A DNA stretch of 64,000 nucleotides from Scylla paramamosain (Eukaryota > Arthropoda > Malacostraca > Decapoda > Portunidae): assembly GCF_035594125.1 (NCBI RefSeq), contig NC_087183.1, positions 11,472,368-11,536,367 on the forward strand, in the 5' to 3' direction. Made by a program: the position numbers and the translations under genes. Shown piece after piece: positions 1 to 16,100 of the stretch. Every line of letters starts with the position of its first letter. Position 1 is the stretch's first letter. Below the pieces are notes generated by a model. It worked only from the letters and a program-made list of their open reading frames with translations. It was not told where the DNA came from and searched no databases.

Positions 1-1017
1 CAGAAACATGCCAAGACCTCTCTTCATAGGTGAGGGTTATAACTGTTGTAGTCAGCATCCTGTTTTATTTTGTAGTGCTGTTGTGTGCAGGGTGTTAGAA
101 GTGCAATTAAAGATAAATGGAGGAAGACAGATTGCATAAGTGTTTTGAAAGGGACAGCATAAATAAAATTTAATACATGTGTCCAGAAGTGAAACAAATA
201 GGATGATAATAGAAATGGACAAAGGGTGTTGCAGTATATTGCCAGTTAAAGGATCTCAATATTTACATATCATTGTTCTTCATAAGAATGAACTTGTCGT
301 TATTTAAGCTGTAGGGAGAAATCATACTGGCCACTGGAGTGTGCTTAAATACATGTGCATTTTGTTGAAGGATCAGCCCCAACTCCAGAGGGTATCATGG
401 TGACCTGCAAGAGCACAGACAAGCTAGAGGTGACCCAGGTGCAGGCCTGCTTTCCAGAGGATATGGAACTGAATTCTACTTGGGGAACTCTGCCATCCTA
501 CTCTCTAAAGTTGTGAGTATTTTATGGATTTAGTCTCTGGGTTTTAGAGTAGTGCATGAGCCTGAGAGGATAAGCAACATTGGGGATCTCCCATGCCATT
601 CTGCATTAGTCTTCAATGTGAGCTTGATGATTGTGTTTGGGTAATATTTTCATATCTATTTTGACCATGTTTTCAGTTGCCCAAGGGGATATTTGACCAG
701 GCCACTTGGTAGAGGAAGGGGAGGACTATTCACTGCCAACAAAAATGAGAATCATCTCCCTTTTGCCACTCATGTTATGGTTACCAGTGTACACTAATGT
801 TACATCCTTTCTTTGTGGAGTACAACTCTTACATTTCTGTCTTGTTTGATTTATTTGTCATCAGTCCAAATTCCTTTCTTTCAGGGATGACAAGGATACT
901 GCTTCCATTGCCAGCAGCAGCAGTATAGGTAGCCCTGAGCTAGTACCCTCCAACAAGAGAGTTCACTTCAAACACAACTCAAGGACTTCCAGTAAAGTTT
1001 CCAAATCAGAAATGTGA
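1..1017 (+). CDS. 3' end of an unidentified gene (three terminal exons)
   Basis: Three exons join in frame: 1..29 (donor gtgagg; upstream part lies outside the window), 371..512 (donor gtgagt) and 885..1017 (acceptor tttcag, TGA stop at 1015-1017). The second exon could instead start at 377. The deduced tail begins RNMPRPLFIG, continues through SAPTPEGIMVTCKSTDK and a stretch with TWGTLPSYSLKL, and ends in a serine- and lysine-rich segment with KRVHFKHNSRTSSKVSKSEM. No transmembrane segment or known domain is visible. The basic, serine-rich C-terminus looks disordered and cytosolic or nuclear. I do not recognise the family. Consistent phase across both junctions and a clean stop support a real gene end. 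Confidence 0.6.
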
Positions 1018-1596
1018 TTGTGTCATGCTGCAAGACAGACTCTTTCATAACAAACATAATTTTCTTCCTTTTCTGTAGTATTAACTTAAGTAAGTTTGAA
1101 TATTGGAATGAGACAAACAGATCTGTAGTCATTATTATTATGTTTGGTGCCTGTTTCTTTGTGGGAGACCATGTAGGGGTGTCCATCACAAAAATCTTCC
1201 CAAGTTGCCTATGGCACTCAGTACCTTATAAAACTATGAGAAGGTTTGGGTTTATGGAAAAAAATTGAAAGACATTAGTTAAAAGTGAAAGACCAATGCA
1301 AACCAGAAACACATATATGAAGTTACACAGGGAACTCTACTTCAGATATATTTACATTATGGATCAGTCAGTTTATTCTTGTTTGCCAGGTCAGGAGATC
1401 AAATCCCTGCATCTGTGTGTTTCTTACTTGTCAGGGATTGTTCCGGGGAGTTTTTTTTTTTTTTTTTCTGTAATCAAGTTTTTACACAATTGATTTCATC
1501 TATACACTTGGTGTCTGTTTACATACATTCACAGTCACTCCATCACACAACTTACCTATGCTTCTTAGCCTCTAGGGAAGAGAGAACTACACACAC

Positions 1597-1723
<127 letters not shown>

Positions 1724-2754
1724 TGTAGATTAATTATGGTTGCTATGCTCAGAGTTTTAATATATTTGAACAAAACACTTGAAGGTCTTTAATAATGTTT
1801 GGCATAATTGCTGCTTATGATTTCCAGACTAATTTGCATATTGTTTACTTGAATATTTTTTATTTATTTTATTTTATTTTTATTTTTTTTCTCTCCATCT
1901 GTGGACTTCATGTGAATGTACCCATATTTGGCTTCTTCCTCTACTATACATACTATATTGTACATACCGGAAGCATCATGAAGGAAGATGTTATAGCACA
2001 AAGGCTTCCATACCTCCTTATTAGAACACTCCTCTCTTGTAAGCTAATTCATATCAATTGTATCAAGCCATCTGGTTATGGTGACTCCTTCCTTTACTGT
2101 CCGAGGATGAACCTCATATACAGTGCACATGTCTATTTGGTAAGGAAAATTGACAGCTTGCATTGATTATAAATTTTGTAAAGCTATATACATGTACTAG
2201 GCTGATTCATATTTCTCTTATTTTATGAGGAGTGGGAACAGTTGCTTAAGAAAAAAAAAAAAAAAAAACAGCATAATTCTTATCTTCTCTGTGTCTATCC
2301 CTGGAAGCATATAGTCATGCATTGTACAAAAGTAAAAGCAATGCTTTTTTTTCCTCTGATGGCCATTTCCAGGTGTAACTAATATTTTTTTTCTTTTATG
2401 TAGGTTTTCATTATATTAAACAGAAAATCACGCCTTTATTTGCATATTGTACAGATTGTTTCTATGATATTTGTAGTGGTGATCTTTCTCTGTTTCGTAC
2501 AGTTCATGCTAGGAAAGGTTAAGGTTCTATGTTGATAATGTGATGATGTTACGCGCGTTGTAATGTACAGGTGAATTCGCGTATTTTTACGTAAGATTTC
2601 TTACTGGACTGCATGTATATAAAACTAATTTCATTATATTACGCATATGTCGTATCCATTATTATGTAAAATCTGTAAGTAAGCAATATATCAAAATAAT
2701 ATTACACGGTCTTTTCTTGATAAGAGATGCCTGAATACTTATTTAATTGATAAA

Positions 2755-2995
<241 letters not shown>

Positions 2996-3105
2996 AATGC
3001 AAAGAGCACACTGTACTCTGGTTAGCATGAACGATACCATACATCTATGACCCGCTGAAGTGATGGCGCACCTCAGAAAACTAAGCAGTGGCGGTCTACA
3101 GCTGA

Positions 3106-3111
3106 CACGTG
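3106..3111. promoter_or_regulatory. CACGTG E-box upstream of BLOC1S4
   Basis: A palindromic CACGTG lies about 295 bp before the BLOC1S4 start codon, in a locally CpG-richer stretch. Lysosomal and endosomal genes in vertebrates are often driven through CACGTG-containing CLEAR elements. Only the six-base core is present here, so a role in this gene is inference. Confidence 0.25.
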
Positions 3112-3403
3112 GGGGATGAGGCGAGGGACTGACGTATTTGTTTACATCCGTCAGCTGATCGAACTCGTGACCGTCAGAGGTTGCGAGTCACTTACAAGCA
3201 ACTTTACACATTTATATTTGTTACATCTATTGCTTTGATTTGCGTATTACGTAAGATGTAAAGTTATGATGAAGTGATGATAATTACAGTTCGATCTCTG
3301 AGGCGCGGATACTGAAGTGTATTTACATCTTTGGCGTGTGTTGTGGGCGTTCCCTCCACTCTTTTTATACTCTTTTATTTAATTCTGTAAATTGGAGCGG
3401 AAG

Positions 3404-5690
<2,287 letters not shown>

Positions 5691-5694
5691 TTAA

Positions 5695-5696
<2 letters not shown>

Positions 5697-5738
<42 letters not shown>
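5697..5738. repeat. (GT)n microsatellite in the BLOC1S4 3' UTR
   Basis: About 42 bp of TG repeats start seven bases after the BLOC1S4 stop codon, so they are probably transcribed in the 3' UTR. Confidence 0.9.
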
Positions 5739-5742
<4 letters not shown>

Positions 5743-5913
5743 CCTGTGATGAAAGCATAGTATGACATATTGCCATAGATGTTATTTATGAATGTAAGAA
5801 ATTAGAACAAAAAACTATAACTCACTATTTTCTTGTTATATATTTAACATCTGGTGAGGACAGCCTTATGTATTTATGAAGCTAAAAGATGTATAATTCA
5901 CAAATTTACCTGA

Positions 5914-5919
5914 AATAAA
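5914..5919 (+). promoter_or_regulatory. Candidate BLOC1S4 polyadenylation signal
   Basis: A canonical AATAAA lies about 225 bp after the BLOC1S4 stop codon, the first such hexamer on the + strand downstream. Confidence 0.5.
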
Positions 5920-6216
5920 ACTTAGCAAAGATCGACATTAATTCACACTAACTTGCCATATACCCCACAAGTCTGCAGTCCAGGAATGGTGTATTTCAGT
6001 CTCTTTCCATGTCTAAGCATTACTGGAGCTCAATTCCTATACATTATAGGCCGAAATGGGAATACATACCTCTAGGTCAAACAATTTGAATATTGACTGA
6101 TAATTATGAGCAATTTTAATAATAGTCATGGAAATTTTATAAGATGTGATGCTAGATTTAGACAGCAGAGTATCAAAGACATGAACCATATTTTGGTGTA
6201 ATTATGCTCTTAATAA

Positions 6217-6218
<2 letters not shown>

Positions 6219-6309
<91 letters not shown>
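6219..6309. repeat. (TA)n array, left part, split by the mariner insertion
   Basis: About 90 bp of TA repeats abut the left end of the mariner. The array resumes after its right end (7623-7760). A TA target duplication is therefore present but cannot be told apart from the array. Confidence 0.95.
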
Positions 6310-6310
<1 letters not shown>

Positions 6311-6473
6311 GAGGTGTGTCATTAAAGTTCCAGGACGGGTGTCCTAAAAGATGAATTTCAAACCCAAGCCACAAACCACCATATTTCCCCTTCAAAGTAA
6401 TCCTTCTGGAGTATACAACTGCGCTCCCAACCCTCTACAGTCACTAATCTTTTTCTTACGTGCTTTTAAAATC

Positions 6474-7556
6474 ATGTCCTCTGTTGCAGGTCGTTTAACA
6501 ATGAGCGCTGAACAGCGAACAAACTTGAAGTTTTTGGTGCAGTTGGGGAAAACGCCGTCAGAAGCACTGGGTATGCTGCAAAAAGTGTACGGGGATGAGA
6601 CAATGTCACGCTCACGTGTTTTTGAGTGGTGCAAGAGGTTCAAAGAGGGCCGGGAGGACGTGGAAGATGACCCCAGGAGTGGAAGACCCTCAACGAGCAG
6701 GAATGAGGCCAATGTTGAGCGTGTCAAGCAGATGGTGCGTGACGATCGTCGGTTGACTGTTCGAAAGATCGCAGATGAGCTTGGCATGAACCACAACAGC
6801 GTGTGGAAGATTATCACTGAAGATCTGGGCATGCGGAAAGTCTGTGCGAAGATGGTGCCGAGACTCCTGAACGATGACCAGAAGGGACGACGCATGCAGG
6901 TGTGTCAGGACATCCTCGAGCGTCTGGAAACTGAACCAGACTTGCTCAGGAGAGTCATCACCGGCGATGAGTCCTGGGTATTTGAGTACGACCCGGAGAC
7001 CAAACGCCAGAGCCTTCAATGGAAGAGTCCGGCGTCGCCACGGCCGAAGAAAGCAAGGCAGTCCAGGTCCAGCTTCAAGGTCATGTTGATCGCTTTCTTC
7101 GATGTGAGGGGCATCGTCCACTGCGAGTTCTTGCCACAGGGCCAGACAGTCAACCAACATGTGTACAAAGAAGTACTGCGGCGTCTGCTTCGTGCAGTGC
7201 GCGAGAAGAGGCGGGAGTTGTGGCAGGGCAACTCGTGGCTGCTTCACCACGACAATGCGCCTGCTCACAATGCCCTGAGCATCAGAGAGTTCTTGGCCAA
7301 GAAGAACATCGCCGTGCTGGAGCAACCGCCCTACTCACCTGACCTCGCTCCGTGCGACTTCTTCCTCTTCCCCAAGCTCAAGGAGGTCATGAAGGGGACC
7401 CATTTTGATGATGCGGACGACATCAAAAAGGCCGTGACGACGGAGCTGAGGAGCATCCCGCAAGAATCCTTCCAGCAGTGCATGCAAGCCTGGCAGAGAA
7501 GGATGGACAAGTGCATGCGGTGCCAGGGGGATTACTTCGAAGGAGATAACCTATAG
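6474..7556 (+). CDS. Mariner transposase, DD34D, open frame intact
   Basis: The frame is open from 6351 (401 codons). I place the start at 6474 (360 residues) because the transposase homology begins shortly after it. The ATG at 6501 (351 residues) is an equally good choice, and mariner transposases are usually about 345-350 residues. The N-terminal half has two helix-turn-helix units: LGKTPSEALGMLQKVYGD with FEWCKRFKEGREDVEDDPRS, then LTVRKIADELGMNHNSVWKI. A basic linker holds MVPRLL, the counterpart of the mariner WVPHEL motif. The catalytic triad is visible in TGDESW, HHDNAPAH and YSPDLAPCDFF, with 34 residues between the last two aspartates. The enzyme cuts and pastes the element at TA sites in the nucleus. 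GC content is higher than in the surrounding DNA, as expected for an inserted element. Confidence 0.95.
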   Translation: MSSVAGRLTMSAEQRTNLKFLVQLGKTPSEALGMLQKVYGDETMSRSRVFEWCKRFKEGREDVEDDPRSGRPSTSRNEANVERVKQMVRDDRRLTVRKIADELGMNHNSVWKIITEDLGMRKVCAKMVPRLLNDDQKGRRMQVCQDILERLETEPDLLRRVITGDESWVFEYDPETKRQSLQWKSPASPRPKKARQSRSSFKVMLIAFFDVRGIVHCEFLPQGQTVNQHVYKEVLRRLLRAVREKRRELWQGNSWLLHHDNAPAHNALSIREFLAKKNIAVLEQPPYSPDLAPCDFFLFPKLKEVMKGTHFDDADDIKKAVTTELRSIPQESFQQCMQAWQRRMDKCMRCQGDYFEGDNL

Positions 7557-7574
7557 TTTGTAGCCTGGATGTGA

Positions 7575-7580
7575 AATAAA
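7575..7580 (+). promoter_or_regulatory. Polyadenylation signal of the mariner transposase
   Basis: AATAAA lies just after the transposase stop and inside the right end of the element. Confidence 0.55.
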
Positions 7581-7627
7581 ACTTGTGTGGCACCAGTCCT
7601 GGAACTTTAATGACACACCTCGTATAT

Positions 7628-9789
<2,162 letters not shown>

Positions 9790-9871
9790 ACGTACGTACG
9801 TAAATAACTGTCGCTGTGACGTCATCAACCCCCCAGCCGTGACGTCACAAGCCCCCCCAACCGTGACGTTA
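9790..9871. promoter_or_regulatory. Cluster of three CRE-like TGACGT sites
   Basis: Perfect CRE palindromes TGACGTCA occur at 9817-9824 and 9840-9847, and a variant TGACGTTA at 9864-9871. They are spaced 23 and 24 bp apart, close to two helical turns, between C-rich tracts. A run of ACGT repeats lies just upstream at 9790-9802. Such sites are classic targets of CREB/ATF-type bZIP factors. The cluster could belong to a GCC2 promoter about 3.2 kb before its first coding exon. That assignment is inference. Confidence 0.4.
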
Positions 9872-9947
9872 TCAGAGTGGTACCTCCCCTAACTCCCTTC
9901 CAGTCCCTCCCAGTAAATATTCAGTGTTTTTTTCAAGGTATTTCAAG

Positions 9948-9980
<33 letters not shown>

Positions 9981-10240
9981 TGTGTGTGTGTTGCCTTATT
10001 TTTCGTTGTACAGATGGTGATGCAGTGTGTGTTGCTTTGTCTTTCGTTGTACAGATTGTTATGCAGTGTGTGTGTGTGTGTGTGTGTGTTGCCTTATCTT
10101 TCGTTGTACAGATGGTGATGCAGTGTGTGTGTGTGTGTGTGTGTGTGTTGCCTTATCTTTCGTTTTACAGATGCTTATGCAGTGTGTGTGTGTGTGTGTA
10201 TGTGTGTGTGTGTGTGTTGCCTTGTTTTTCTCTTTTAATC
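9948..10240. repeat. Minisatellite with TG-repeat and TTGCCTTATCTTTCGTTG units
   Basis: Four full copies and one partial copy of a unit begin near 9991, 10030, 10089, 10148 and 10217. Each has TTGCCTTATCTTTCGTTGTA, then CAGATGGTGATGCA and a variable (TG)n run. Unit length varies with the TG run, about 40-70 bp. Confidence 0.85.
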
Positions 10241-10856
10241 GGTTTTCCCCTGAACTATTATAAACGCAATAGTCCTCCCTAAAACCTACTAGTTCTCTGC
10301 GGTAAAGAGGGAGAGGCGGGCCAGAAGCGACTGTCCCACGTAAACAGATGTCAGTCGAGGAAGAAAACTACTGAAGAGGTTCATGGTAAATATTGCAACA
10401 CTCTATTGACTTAACCTAAATTCTGCCATTGGTAGGCAGGAAGAAGAGTAGAAGCTTGTACGGGGAGGGTAGACTTATAACATGAAGGCACGGAACTTCA
10501 AGAATTAGGAGCTTGGTGATAAAATAATTAAGGGAAGGAAAATGTTGTGGATGACAGTCAAGGAAAACGCAGGTAAGTAAGTGAACGGATGTGTGCATTG
10601 CCTTATCCTGTTCTTGTATGCGTGTTAGGTAACTTATCCCTCACTGAAGGCATGGAGGGTTGGTGGAAAGTCGGGACAGGCAAATATTGATGTCCTCAGG
10701 TAAATGTAAGTGTGCTTGTTTAAGTAACCGGTGTTAAGATGCTTGTTAAATAATTAAGTAACTTGTTTTACCTTTAATATGATGTAGGGAAGAATGGCTT
10801 TCAATAATAATGAAATAACATAAGCGTTTTTGTTTGATTGCGTGGTTAGGTAAGGT
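10241..10856. other. Spacer upstream of GCC2 with a possible 5' exon donor
   Basis: No coding frame is supported. A strong donor sequence (GCAG|GTAAGT) lies at 10573 after a purine-rich stretch and could end a 5' non-coding exon of GCC2. Nothing else is recognised. Confidence 0.3.
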
Positions 10857-12740
10857 TTTTATTTATTTATTTATTTATTTTTTATGTGGGAGGGACACTG
10901 GCCAAGGGTAACAAAAATCCAATATAAAAAAAAAAAAAAGCCCACTGAGATGCCAGTCCCAGAAAAGGGTCCAAAGCAATTGTAAAAAATTGAAGCATAA
11001 TTATCTTGAAACCTCCCTCTTGAAGGAATTCAAATCATGGGAAGGTGGAAATATGGAAGCAGGCAGGAAGTTCCAGAGTCTACCAATGAAAGGGATGAAT
11101 GATTGAGAATATTGGTTAACTCTTGCATTAGAGAGATGGACAGAATAGGGGTGACAGAAAGAAGAAAGTCATGTGCAGCGAGGCTGTGGGAGGAGGGGAG
11201 GCATGCAGTTAGCAAGATCAGAAGAGCAGTTAGCATGAAAACAGTGGTAGAAGACAGCTAGAGATGCAACATAGTGGCAGTGAGAGAGAGGCTGAAGACA
11301 GTCAGTTAGAGGAGAGGAGTTGATGAAATGAAAAGCTTTTGATTCCACCCTGTCTAGAAGAGCGGTATGAGTGGAGACATCTCAGAATGCCTAACTTCAT
11401 AGAAGCTGTTTTAGCTAGAGATAAGATGTAAAGTTTCCAGTTCAGATTATGTGTAAAGGACAGACTGAGGATGTTCAGCATAGAAGAGGGGGACAGTTGA
11501 GTGTCATTAAAGAAGAGGGATAGTTGTCTGGAAGGTTGTGCCGAGTTGATAGATGGAGGAATTGAATTTTTGAGGCACTGAACAGTACCAAGTTTGCTCT
11601 GCCCAATTAGAAATTTTAGAAAGATCAGAAGTCAGGTATTCTGTGGCTTCACTGCGTGAAATATTTACTTCTTGAAGTGTTGGACGTCTATGAAAAGATG
11701 TGGAAAAGTGCAGGGTGGTATCATCAGTGAATCACTTTGAAGTGATAGATGTCTAAGAATCTTCCTGTTGAGTCTAGGATCAAAAACTTTAGATAGGCAG
11801 GAAATTAAAGCAATAGGATGGTAGTTTGAGGGATTAGAACGGTCACCCTTTTTAGGAACAGGGTAAATGTAGGCAAACTTTCAGCAAGAAGGAAAGATAG
11901 GTGTTGACAGACAGAACTGAAAGAGTTTGACTAGACAAGGTGCAAGCACAGAGCCACAGTTTCGGAGAACAATAGGAGGGACTCCATCAGGTCCATAAGC
12001 CTTCTGAGGATTTAGGCCAGCGAGAGCATTGAAAACATCATTGCAAAGAATTTTAATAGATAGCATGAAGTAGTCAGAGAGTGGAGGAGAGGGAGGAACA
12101 AGCCCTGAATCGTCCAAGGTAGAGTTTTTAGCAAAGGTTTGAGTGAAGACTTCAGGTTTAGAGATAGATGTGATAGCAGTGATGCCATCTGGTTGAAATA
12201 AAGAAGGGAAAGAAGAAGAAGCAAAGTTATTGGAGATATTTTTGGCTAGATGCTAGAAGTCACGAGGGGAGTTAGATCTTGAAAGATTTTGACACTTTCT
12301 ATTAATGAAGGAGTTTTTGGCTAGTTGGAGAACAGATTTGGCATGGTTCCGGGCAGAAATATAAAGTGTATGAGATTCTGGTGATGGAAAGCTGAAGTAC
12401 CTTTTGTGGGCCACCTCTCTATCATGTATAGCATGAGAACAAGCTGTGTTAGACCAAGGTTTGGAAGGTTTAGGTGGAGAAAAAGAGTGAGGAATGTACA
12501 CTTCCATGACAGACACTATCACCTCTGTTATGCGCTCGGCACACAAATACAAGTCTCTGACACGGAAGCAGTAGTCATTCCAAGGAAAATCAGCAAAATA
12601 CCTTCTCAGGTACCCCCAACTAGCAGAGGCATAACGCCAGAGGCACCTTCGCCTAGGGGGATCCCGAGGAGAGATTGGAGTGATAGCAAATTTTTGGAAG
12701 AACAAGTAGATTAGAAGTGTAGAAATTTTGAACATTGAAC
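10857..12740 (-). mobile_element. Degenerate, 5'-truncated LINE (jockey-like), minus strand
   Basis: Read on the minus strand, 12735-12253 encodes the linker before the reverse transcriptase (PWSNTACSHAIHDREVAHKR). From 12117 to 11881 comes the start of the reverse transcriptase with GLNPQKAYGPDGVPPIVLRN. After that the frame is broken. The 3' end has a tail of (AAAT)n on the minus strand at 10857-10884, as expected for a non-LTR retrotransposon. No endonuclease domain is seen, so the copy is 5'-truncated near 12740. Stops and frameshifts show it is dead. A related fragment lies at 29672-29790. Confidence 0.75.
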
Positions 12741-13081
12741 TTGTATGTTTTCAGCTGTGGTCCTGGTCAGTCAGCAGCAGTTTGGCTAGTATTAATATTA
12801 TCTTCTTTCTGTGTATTTCCTGGATTTCCTCAATTTTCTTGTTACTTATGCTTATAAGTCTAACATTTACTGATCTACTTTTAACTTTATACCATTAAGT
12901 ATGAAATGACCCTCATAGTTATGCTTGTGTTAGAATGACCCTGGAGAAACAAGGAATAAGTACATAGGTATAAATTTGTTTGGAGTATTTCTGGATAACC
13001 ATTGTGAATCACAGTCCCCCAGATGCTTTGGTATGTTTTGCATGACATTTACTACATTTTTTAACTTCCTTGGTGTTACAG
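12741..13081. other. Intron-like spacer before the first GCC2 coding exon
   Basis: The sequence is AT-rich and ends in a good acceptor (ttacag at 13081), which implies at least one GCC2 exon lies upstream. That exon was not identified with confidence. Confidence 0.5.
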
Positions 13082-13129
13082 TCAGTCAACTGCCCAGTAC
13101 CTCAAGGTACCACGTTGCCTGTGATTGAG

Positions 13130-16100
13130 ATGTCAGGTGAATCGGCTTTGGAAGAAGATGATTGGGTGGGTACTGGCATTTGCTTGGAGTTTTGGAGATG
13201 CTGAAAATTTTCATTACTGGTCATAATATGAGCCACTGTTGTTTGGTGCTTCACTTTAAATTGTATATTTTAAAGATATAATAAAAATTAAGATTACACT
13301 ATGAAAAAGTACTGGGTTACTGGTAATGCTTCTGTGTGTCGTCCTGAATCTCTCCTCTGTGTCCATCATTTCAGTATGGACTCATCCACATTTATTTCTA
13401 AAACAGGATCTTCTTTTTTTTTTCTTTTTTTATTGGGAATTACATTCTGTTCCATTTTGCTGCACAGATTTTAACCCTTTCACTGTGATACAAAACAATT
13501 AACATCATCTAAAGTAATGCATGAAATCTCTATAAGCATCAACAAGAAATAAGGGTATTAAAGAGAATAGCTTTTGCAATTTCTACCCAGTTTAGAGATT
13601 GGAGGTGGCTGCAGAACAAGTAAAGATATCTCAGAGTGATTAATAATTAAGGAAAGGTGTACCAAATAGCAGTCAAAGGGTTAAATCCTTTTTTTTTTTG
13701 TCTTGTGGGTTTCTGTTGTGTTTTTTCACACAAGTCTAGTACAACTCAACATCTCTCACCATATCTAAACACTATTGCACCTGTTATATCTTAAAAATGT
13801 ATCTTATAAAAGAAAAGTTGCACTTTATGAAACAAGATGTGGGAGAAGAACCAGTCTCCTATCCACTTTGATAAAAATGTTTCACAGTGTTGCTGTTTAG
13901 CACATGCTGCTGGTTTGGCACTGTTGCTACTCAGTATTTTTATATTTGAACTTACTTTATGTATAAGTTCATTTATATGCATTGCACCTCTTTCCAAGAC
14001 CGAACAGAAGAAAATTATTTCAGTTGATGTGCTTAAGGTTTTTTTTTTTGTGTTGACAGGAGAAACATGGTGGTGTTAGCAGTGGAGAGCAGAGAGAGGG
14101 AAGCAAGCCAGGGACTGGAGGAAGCCTGGACAAACTCACGAGGGAAGAGTTGGTTACCAAATGCCGGCAACTCTTGACACTGGCACAAAAGGCCAAGGCT
14201 GCCAAAGATGGTAATACAATATGTAATGTGGTTGCTTTATGTTTTTATATGAAGAAAAATTAGGAACTCTTAGGCCTAGAATGGTATGTGATTGGATGTG
14301 ATGCTAAGTAGCATTTGTGAGCTTGAGTAGAAGGTAGAAAAAGGAGAGAAAGTGATGGATGTGTTTGAGTACTTCTATAAATTCTTGCCGCCTGTTACTC
14401 TTCCTATAATTAATTTATTTTATTTCATAGGAAAAGAACATCTGTGTAATTGGAATTTAGCAAGTCAAATGATTGGGTGTAAATATGAACCAGTCATGTG
14501 TAATTACTGGATATTCATGGTACATTTGTACCATGAACAGTTATTTAATCTTTTATCAGTTTGTTATTTGTATCTTTTTATGATTCATTTGTTAATAGTT
14601 AACGTGTTGTTGACAGAATGTGTGGCTGAGCTGAGACATGTGAAGCCAGCAGCCGAACGGTGTGAGGTGGCGGAGGGACGAGTGCAGCAGGCAGAGTCGC
14701 AGGCTGAGGCATTGCAGGAAATGGTGGCCAACCTTACAGAGGGCAAAGTGGCTCTTACTACCAAGGTAGGTATACTCCTTCAGGCAGAGATTATGAGTAG
14801 TTTTCATTTTTACTCAGTCACCAATGATGAAATGACTCGGCTGTAAGATTACTGCACTAGGTTTCAATAGAAAGGATCCACTTGTCATGTATCTAACAAC
14901 TCAACATTATAGATGATCAGCTTTTATCTAAAGTTTGAAAATTTCCCAAACAGATTGAGAGTTTGCAGCGACAGTTCAAGCTGGCTTCCAGTGAAGTTGA
15001 TTCCTTGCAAGCAGTAGAGAGTGAATTGTTGAAAGAGAGAAATCAGCTGCAAGCCAAAAATGCTGAACTTAGTGAGGAGCAAAAGAAAAATATTGTCAAA
15101 GTGAAGGAACTTGAGACCTCTGTTAGGAAAGCAGAATTGTTGGAAAGAACATGGGCACAAGAAAAGCAGAATCTGGAGGTTAGTAATGAGTTGTAATGAA
15201 TTGAGATTTTATAGCTAGGTCATATTCAAACTATAGTGTAGCTTTTTGGTGATGCCATTAAATACATTGTGATAGATGGAAAAAAAACAGGTTTTGATAC
15301 ATGCACTGACAATAATAATTATTTCATTTTTTTGTGAACAGGAGAAATTAGAAAACTTTCAAGCACAGATTGGACAAATTGATGTTCTGAAGGCTAAGTG
15401 TAAGAAACTTTTGGGTGAAAAAAATTCACTTGAGGAGGAAGTTCAGAAGCAACAGAATCAGGTGGCCAAGTACTCAAAGTTGCAGGGTGAAGTGACTGCT
15501 CTAAGGGAAGAGAAGAAGGCAACAGACATTGTGCTACAGAGTACCAAGAAGGAAAAGCAAGACCTAGAAGAAAAGCTGAAAAGCCTCGAGTGTGAAGTGT
15601 TACACATCAAGAAAGTGAAGGAAGAAGGAGATGAAAATGCACATGCAAGTGATATGAAGGTTAAGGACTTGGAGGAGAAGATAACATTGCAAGAAAAATC
15701 TCTTAAGGAAAGTGAAAAATGCATTTCAGAATTACAGGAAAAGTTGCAGAGGCTAGGGGAAGAAAAAATCCAACTAGAGAACAATATGAACCAGAGAGAA
15801 AAGGAGGAAGAAGAAGAAATTGAAAGTCTGAGACAAGAGCTAAGCACTGAGAAAGAGAACAGCCAAAAACTGATGCAACAAATTAAGGGATTAGAAGTAC
15901 AGGAAGATACAAGAGCAAGTTATTCCTTGGAAATGGAAGATCTGCAGGAAAGTCTTAAGAAAATGAAGGATCAGTTGGATGAGAAAGATTCAGAACTGGT
16001 TATGTTGAGAGAAGAGAAGTCATGTATTATAAAGGACGTTAAAGATATCAAAGCAAGAGAGGAATTGTTACAACAGCAAAAAAGAGAGATAGAAAATAAG

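Larger units (their letters stand above)
6310..7622 (+). mobile_element. Complete mariner (IS630-Tc1-mariner) transposon
   Basis: The element is 1,313 bp long, bounded by 32-bp terminal inverted repeats at 6310-6341 and 7591-7622 with one mismatch. The outer 27 bp are perfectly complementary and begin CGAGGTGTGTCATTAAAG. TA dinucleotides lie at both outer edges, as expected for mariner target duplication. It carries one uninterrupted transposase frame and a polyadenylation signal AATAAA at 7575-7580. The close match of the two ends and the open frame suggest a young copy. Whether it is active cannot be judged from one copy. Confidence 0.95.

Noticed and set aside
6690..7325. 211-codon minus-strand frame opposite the mariner transposase
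   Set aside because: It is the antisense shadow of the GC-richer transposase frame; the sense frame has all family motifs.
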